From Geosiphon pyriformis (taxonomy: Eukaryota; Glomeromycota; Glomeromycetes; Archaeosporales; Geosiphonaceae): a stretch of 64,000 nt of DNA. The stretch is taken from the NCBI GenBank assembly GCA_016748015.1, contig JAAOMT010000561.1:8026-72025 (forward strand), in the 5' to 3' direction. Made by a program: the position numbers and the translations under genes. Positions 57,770-64,000 of the stretch are shown here, in pieces. How positions within the stretch are numbered: position 1 is the first letter of the stretch; every line of letters begins with the position of its first letter. The notes under the pieces were generated by a model that was given only the letters and a program-made list of their open reading frames with translations, made no database searches and had not been told where the DNA came from.

Positions 57770-60430
57770 TTCAAAATTAAAGATGCTGATGGCCCCAAAT
57801 AGACTGGTTTTAGGGATTGTCTTTCTATCAAGCTTTTGGTGGTTGCTGATGAATTTTTTGGTGCTGAAACTTACAATGATATGGATGTTATATGAACAAT
57901 TTTAGAGAGGGTAGTAGTGAAATCAGCTAACAAAACATTTTCAAGACAGTGATTTAGTGAATTTCATTGTTCTAGGAATAAATTTTCTTCTAAGTTCTTT
58001 GGTTTGGAATTGTTGATTGCCAAGATTGTTAAAAAGTTTGTCTTAGGTGATTTGCCTGGGGTTGATTGCCTTGTGAAAACATGGTCAACTTTGAATAGTG
58101 CCAAGACTTGTGCCTTTGCTGATTTGATTGGTTTGGGTGGAAAGAGTGAAGTAGTTCTTGGACATTTGTCATTGGTTCATAAAGAATACAGGAGATTGAA
58201 GATGTATGAGTCAAGAGTAGCTAAGAAGGCTTTTATTAAACTGGTAATATCGAAGCACATGGAAAATTTCTGCTCTGACAAAGACAGTATGATTAGGAGT
58301 GTTTTGGATCAGCCTTCTTGCAAAGTAGTTCTGAATTATCTAGTCGTGGATAATGAATTAATTTTGGAACTTGAGAAAGTAAAGCTCAATGTTAATAAAA
58401 TCATGGAGAGTTGGATTAGGAAATAGGCAGTGTTTTTGGTGGTGCCTGACCTCTGGGCTCATCAGTATGCTCTATTGGATTATGTGCAGGATTGTGCTTT
58501 TTCTAATGTAATGAGTGTTATCAGTTTGAATAAGTTGCTTTTAGTTGTTGATGGCCTGCCTGATAGTAAAGCAGCTGGCTTGTCTGGCATCCCTAATGAA
58601 CTATAAAAGCATAGTGGTGATGGAGTGTTGGAATATCTCTTGAGATTATTGAATGCATGTTTGTTGGTTGGTGGTGTTTCTGTTTTGTGAAGGAGGGCTT
58701 GGGTCTCAATGATCCCTAAACTGTATGATTGAAATAGGGTTCTTATGAATACGTGGCCTATAGCTTTGATCAAAACTGCTAGGAAGATTCTCTCCAAGAT
58801 TCTTTTTGATAGGATTTCTTCTGCATGCAGTAAGTTTGGTGTTCTTCAGAGTAATAACTTTTCTGTTTTAAAGGGTACATCTACCCAATCTCCAGTGTTT
58901 ATGGTTGGTTTAGTTGTTGAAGATGCTTTGGAAAAAGATTGGAAACTTTGGTTGGTTCTTCAGGATATGCACAAGACTTATGATTCTGTGGACTGGCATT
59001 ACTTGGAGACTAGCTTACATTGAATCAAAATGTGTAATAGGTTCATCAGATTTTTTGGTAGTATACATAATAATAGGATAAATAAGATTATGACAGACTT
59101 TGGTCTTACTGGTAGATACAGAGTTTGGGACAGCTTAGATCAAGATGAAGTTTTTTTGTCTCTTCTCTAGAGAATTTTTTATGACTCCCTTCTATGCAAA
59201 GTTAAGAGACATGAACATTTGTGTGGTTATCAAATTGACACTAAGTTTGTAGCTAGAACTGGTAGAATTGAGACTAGTGGTAGGATGTTCTCCTTTTTTG
59301 CTATAGGTGTATTTGTGGATGATACAATTTGGGTTAATGACTGTCAAATGTTAATGCAGTATGCTCTGAATATTGTTAGTGAGTTTTTTGCAATCAATAA
59401 CATTTCTATCAACAATAAAAAGACTGTGACCATTCTTATTAATCAAAGTGTTAGAGTAGCATTTTTAAGCATAAGTGGTCAGCCAATTTTAATAGCTAAA
59501 AAGGGTGAAACTCATAGATACTTGGGTATTTTTCTGTCTATTGAAGAGTTGTTTAAGCTGAGTGTGGTCAAAGCTCATTCAAATATGCACTTTTTTGTTA
59601 ATGTGGTGCTCAGGAAAGTTATTACTGACAAGCAGTTTTCCTATTTGGTTGCAGCTGTTTTGCAGCCCATTGTTAGCTATAGAACCCAGTTTAATTTTGT
59701 CTCATTAGAGATTTGCCACAAGTGGGATGCTATAATTCAAAAAGGTTTTAGGTCTAAGACACATTTGCCACATGATTTTCTAGTCAAAGCATTACATCAT
59801 TCCTCATTATATGGCTTGAAATTTTTTGAACAATTGCAGTCAGAATGTAAATCAGCTGTTGTGATTTCATTTTTCAATGCTCTTGACATTCTTGGGCATC
59901 TATTCAATCATAAATTTTTGGATTTGCAAGTTCTGAGTTGGGCTCCACTGAATCCCTTGCAGTTTCCTATTAAGTTACATATTAGCCTTGTAAACAATTT
60001 TCTGGCTGGTGTGGTTAAAATTTTTTTGGATAGTGAACTATTTTTAGCTAACAATTTGCCAAGTGCTTTTCATAGTCCTGGTGTGTTTCTTATATCTTCT
60101 GTGTTGGGAAATGCTCTTTACTTTAGCTTAGTTTATTTGTTGAAACATTTTGGTGTCGCTTTTGGTGACAGGCTGTTTAATAAAAAGAGTTGCTTAATGG
60201 ATTGGAAGACTTTTTGTCATTGGAAGAAATTGAATCCGAGAGGCCCTGTTTCTTTCTGGTTTGTAATTGTTTCAAAGTTTTTAATAAATATAGACTCTTT
60301 GTCAGCTGCCTGTACTGGGGACAGTTTTCTACCTGAGCTGAATGTTTTGAATTCTGTGGAGTTTTCTAATATTCAAAATGGTTTGCATGAAATTTGGTCC
60401 GGTTTATTTAACATCTATACAAACAATTAA
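57770..60430 (+). pseudogene. Reverse transcriptase of LINE-2
   Basis: Blocks in order: AAGLSGIPNEL (58568-58602), IALIKTARKILSKILFDRISS, WLVLQDMHKTYDSVDW, SLDQDEVFLSLL, the active site GVFVDDTIWVND (59305-59340), the ISINNKKTVTILIN stretch, then a long open frame to 60430. The catalytic Asp pair is intact. Stops at positions that are Trp in LINE-1 or in the family: about 57765, 57800, 57893, 57949, 58426, 58604, 58687, 58730 and 59168. One at about 59022 is at an Arg (CGA to TGA). Confidence 0.9.
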
Positions 60431-60990
60431 TTAAAAGATGTTGGGACTGCTGGTGTGGCTGATAACACTGCTGCATATTTTTCTTCTGTAAATTTGAGTG
60501 TTGATGTTAAGGTTTAAGGTCTATTGTCTTCTATTTTATCTGAGTTGCAGGCAGTTGCTCTGGTATTGGAGTGTGTTCCATCCTTTTGCACTGTGGTGTT
60601 GTATCTTGACAGCCAGGCTGCCATTGATGCATGTGTATCCGAAATGTTCTTGGCCATATCTGATTTTTATGTTCTGTGCTGGATAAAGAGACATCACATT
60701 TTTAATTTAATTAGAGATAAAGATTTTGCTGTGAAATGAGTGAAAGTCAAGGGCCATTCTGGGGTCATTGGTAATGTGGTAACTGATGCTGCTGCTGATC
60801 ATGCTATATGTTCTAAGTTTTTTTTGCCTGTGAGAGTGCATAAACGTTTTTTAGTGGCTGAAGCTACAGCTGTGTCTGACAATGTCTGTCATTTTGTTAG
60901 GGATGTGTTTTGGACTATTTGCTGTGCTTGTTGGGAGGCTGGTCTTGGCCAGGTTGTTGTTTCAAGTGATATAGTTGGGTGTGTAGACTG
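60413..60990 (+). pseudogene. RNase H of LINE-2
   Basis: Starts with IYTNN (60413-60427) where the family has YTDG; the Asp codon is AAC, the Gly codon AAT, both G-to-A. Then SELQAVALVLECV, YLDSQAAIDAC, VKGHSGVIGNVVTDAAADHA with Glu and both other Asp present. A TGA (near 60737) replaces Trp before VKVKGH; the TGA at 60989 follows CVD, also usually Trp. Confidence 0.85.
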
Positions 60991-60997
60991 AAGTGCT

Positions 60998-61699
60998 ATG
61001 GCTAGGGTTTGGCATTCTGACTTTCATATGCTTGCTGGCTTTACTAGTTGGGAATTTTCCAGTTTGTATACATATCTAATGAAAGCTGTGTACCAACAGC
61101 TGTCTGTGGCAGTTAGAAAGGGGTTGTATAATAGGAGATATCCTGACATGTTGTGTTTGTTATATGGTAAAGTGGAACTGCCTGATCATGTTTTTACTTG
61201 TATATTGGATGCTGGAATTTGGGAGGAGGTTTTGGCTGAGGCTTTTACATCTTGGACTTCTTTGTTGGATGTCAATGGCCTGTCTTTTTCTGCTGTGTTG
61301 CAGACTCTTAGTTGGTACTTTTTAAATATTAGCTTATATTCGGTTTTGTGCAAGGGGTTTGTGCTTAAAAATTGGTGTAAGGAAGCTGTTGATGTTTTTG
61401 ATAGAAAAAAAGAGGCTTTTTGTGTGGTTGTTGGATTTGTTAGACAGTTGGCTGAGTTACATTGCTCTAAAATTTGGCTGGTGAGATGTAAACATAGGGC
61501 AGATATGGAGAGAGCAGAGTTGGTTGGCAATAATGATTTGGTTTTGGGTTTGTTATATTGCATTGGATCTGTTCTGTCAGAGAAAGTGATTAGGATGCTT
61601 GGTATTATTGAGTCTTTTGCTGTTAGTTTTGGCTGTCAACAGCTCTGTCTTTTTTTCACAGATTTAAATTATAACTCTTGTGTTGTTTTAGGTGTGTAG
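60998..61699 (+). pseudogene. C-terminal zinc-like ORF of LINE-2
   Basis: A 233-codon open frame homologous to LINE-1 42820-43437. The zinc cluster is CLLYGKVELPDHVFTCILD, with Tyr in place of the second Cys; the tail is SFGCQQLCLFFTDLN. The frame is uninterrupted; the protein is Leu/Val/Cys-rich. Confidence 0.75.
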
Positions 61700-61845
61700 T
61701 ATTGTCTTGTCTGGCCTGAGTGGCTAGCCACATGTAGGAAGTGCATGAGTTGTGTCTAGTGTAAGCCACTTAGTTTGGCTTTTTGTATTAGATAGTAATT
61801 GGGCTTTACTTATTAAAAGCTAATAAATAAATAAAAAAAATAACA

Positions 61846-62815
61846 AATTTTGATTTGTTTATAAATTATAAAATTTATGATAATTTAAATTAAAGTAAAC
61901 TTTTTTTATTAAGATATTTGTTAATTTTTATAAATTAATATAAAATTTAATACTATTTATTATTTTTAATTAATTTTAATTTAAATTGGTTGAACTTTGT
62001 TTAATTTATTTAAAATTTGTTTAAAATATATAAATTTTAACTTAAACTATTTAAACTTTTAAAATTTGGTTTAAACTATTTTAATTTTAATTTAAACTGC
62101 TTGAAATTGTTTTTGTATTCAAAGTTTATAATTTTACATATAACTTATATATAATTTACATATTTTTTGTAAATTAATGCTAATTTAATTTAATATTAAT
62201 TAATAATAAAAAACAAAAAATTAAATAATTAAACAATTAAGTAATAAATCAATGGCAAAAAAATCCTGTTATGTTTATATTTGCAAACAAAAATGTATTT
62301 AAAAAAAAAGTTTATTAAAAAACAAAAAAAAAGCAGTAAATATTTTTTTAGTGTCTTTTTGTTTTTTTTATGATTAGAAAATTAATAAAAAAAAAGGTTT
62401 ATTTTAAAAACTTTAATAAAAATTCAGATTATGTAATATAAATTTGGTTATTAATTTATTTAAAAGCTTTAAACAGTTAAAAATAAATACAAGACTTATT
62501 TTTTAAATATTATTAAATTTGGAATTTAAATTTTTTAACAAAAATATAATAAAATAACAAATAAGAATTGTTTTTATAAAAACAACTTTAAATTATTGTA
62601 AGTTAATAAAAATGTTATATGCATTTTAACCAAAATAATAAACACTATTATTTATAGAATTATTGTGTATTAACATAATAAAAAAATTAAAATAAAATAA
62701 AAAAGAACTTATAATTAAAAATAAATGCATACAAAAAAAACTTAAAAAAAAGTGTATAAAATAGACCAAAGAAAAAACTGGCAACTTAATAAAAAATAAA
62801 ATCCGATTATTTTTT
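61846..62815. other. AT-rich spacer, no gene seen
   Basis: Poly-A/T runs; no frame or repeat family recognised. Confidence 0.6.
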
Positions 62816-63342
62816 TCCTTGATTAGCTTATAAAAGTAAAATTAAAGACAAATATCTTGTAGCCAATACATAAAAAGCACTTAGAATAAGTGTATAAAAA
62901 AGAAACCGGTTATTTAACAACCAGCAAAACTCCTTTTCAAAAAACAACAGTAATACAATAAAGATGAAATGAAGTTTTATAGTAATGAACAACAAATCAC
63001 CAAAAAAAAAAGATGCTAGTTTTATGTTCATGATTTCTGAAGAAAAATTGTACTTTATTAAATCACACGTAAATTCCACTAAAATTACAATTGCAATATT
63101 TAATTTGGGCTGAAATTAAAACACATTCAGGGATCTTTTTTAACCGCTCTCTTTTTAATACTTTCATTAGAATTGAATTTGCAGATCCAATTTTTTTAAA
63201 TAAATAAAATTAATCTTAATCTGAGGATTCGTAAAATTATAATACAACCTCTGAATCATAACTGTATAAAAGATCGAACACACTCTTCAATACAAAGACA
63301 TCGAAATATTTTGAAAATCTCTAGTAAAAAGCGAAGTATTGT
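62816..63342. other. Intergenic region downstream of UGP1
   Basis: A hydrophobic 83-codon minus frame (63079-62828) has no recognisable domain and no matching exons, so I do not call it. The UGP1 3' UTR should begin here just left of 63343. Confidence 0.5.
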
Positions 63343-64000
63343 TCAGTGGTCTAAAATGCGTAAGTTCCCAGAAACCACTTTATTTTCAAGTATGGCACCC
63401 GATGGGATATCGATCCTGGCGCCATGATTTGCAACAATAATTACAGTTCCTATAAGTTCAACACCAGACCCGAATGTCACATCTCCAGTGACTGTCAAAT
63501 GGTCAAGTTCGAGAATATGCGGAATCTTTTGAAAGCGTGCAAGGAAATTTGCAACCTTTGAAATTTCATAAACATAATAGATTAATATTGCTTCTTGAGG
63601 TATTGTAGAATAGAAATAAAGCTGTGAAAATTGTCAAAATCAAAAATTAGGCCACATAAATTGACCAGTCAATGGATGAAGCTCAAGATCCCTCCTTCAA
63701 TCCAGGATGTGGACAACCTTCACACATTCACTATTTTCTGAGCGATCGTTCGCAAAAGACAAATGGTGATCGTCAAAGTATAACCGACTAACCTTTTTAA
63801 ATTCGTCACCCAATTTAACCAAGGGAACAGTTTGGAAAAGTCTTTTAGGATTCATCGTTAACTCGCCATGGTTTAAAGAATATAAATCGGAAGTGACAAG
63901 AAAAAGATCGGATGTAGATTTGACGGGCAAGAAACGATTTCTAGGCACGTTGACACCATGTGCATTTCGAAAATGTTTTATTCCAGCACCAACAGCGGTT
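63343..64000 (-). CDS. UGP1: UTP-glucose-1-phosphate uridylyltransferase, C-terminal part
   Basis: The last two exons are visible: 64000 (cut)-63793 and 63555-63343, with a GTTAGT donor and a CAAAG acceptor around a 237-bp intron. The frame reads [20 protein letters not shown] (the catalytic-core end), [40 protein letters not shown], then [20 protein letters not shown] and the left-handed beta-helix tail with [11 protein letters not shown] at the end. UGPase makes UDP-glucose for cell-wall glucan, glycogen and trehalose. The stop is TGA. About 140 C-terminal residues are present; the remainder lies right of the window. Identification is near certain from the family blocks. Confidence 0.96.

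Larger units (their letters stand above)
55063..61845 (+). mobile_element. LINE-2: near full-length non-LTR retrotransposon
   Basis: On the plus strand: leader AACTTCTTTTTT, ORF1 with a CCHC knuckle, AP endonuclease, RT, RNase H, C-terminal zinc-like ORF, 3' end with an AATAAATAAATAAAAAAA tail (about 61820-61845). It is homologous throughout to LINE-1, which lies on the opposite strand, and its first kb to the fragment at 19233. Its flanks are too AT-rich to name the target duplication. RT keeps its FVDD box. About a dozen premature stops, mostly on Trp codons. Confidence 0.9.

Noticed and set aside
57060-60990. TGA read as Trp (a changed genetic code), because so many stops in LINE-2 sit on Trp positions
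   Set aside because: TAG and TAA occur at the same kinds of position, the host genes end in TGA (TAF3-like, UGP1) and use TGG for Trp, and other decay is present.
62828-63079. Hydrophobic 83-codon minus ORF downstream of UGP1
   Set aside because: No start context, splice signals or domain; the composition is typical of chance frames in AT-rich spacer.
1-64000. tRNA and rRNA genes
   Set aside because: No convincing A/B-box pair with a cloverleaf, and no rRNA core sequence, was seen on either strand by eye.

Overview
This is eukaryotic, AT-rich, intron-bearing DNA that is mostly retrotransposon. The compact genes with short introns, the LINE and Ty3-like repeats, and a broken kinase of a type I associate with Glomeromycotina suggest an arbuscular mycorrhizal fungus such as Rhizophagus. 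That assignment is recognition, not a search result.

Layout. 1-17.4 kb: two decayed Ty3/gypsy-type elements of one family. Element A (+, 1125-7755) and element B (-, 7756-17432) encode gag, protease, a Cys-rich module, a dUTPase-like domain, RT, RNase H and integrase between them. Solo LTRs of other families sit inside them. 17.4-21.7 kb: AT-rich DNA, a LINE fragment and a solo LTR. 21.7-31.6 kb: the gene island. It holds a small minus-strand exon of unknown function, a neurochondrin-family gene (9 exons), FEN1 (10 exons, 111 bp downstream), a kinase pseudogene, a weak ORF and a TAF3-like histone-fold/PHD gene. 31.6-42.7 kb: strongly AT-shifted LINE ORF1 remnants with four interleaved LTR copies. 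42.7-51.0 kb: a full-length LINE (-) with an 18-bp target duplication, containing a 20-N gap and an exact 1,399-bp duplication that is probably an assembly error. 51.0-55.0 kb: older LINE debris and a solo LTR. 55.1-61.8 kb: a second near full-length LINE (+). 63.3-64.0 kb: the 3' end of UGP1 (-), running off the window.

Four LTR families can be told apart by their ends. LTR1 is about 0.97-1.01 kb, LTR2 about 0.8-0.98 kb, LTR3 about 1.04 kb and LTR4 about 0.7 kb. All run TGTTA...TAACA, and the best copies have 4-bp target duplications. The coding damage in the elements is not random: premature stops fall mostly on conserved Trp codons, and catalytic Asp or zinc-ligand Cys codons are changed by G-to-A on the sense strand.

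The intact host genes are housekeeping: FEN1 (replication and repair), TAF3 (TFIID), UGP1 (UDP-glucose synthesis) and neurochondrin-like. Nothing suggests they form a pathway. The most unusual material is the dUTPase-bearing LTR element, the PBS-complementary motif in its LTRs, and the sense-strand G-to-A decay.
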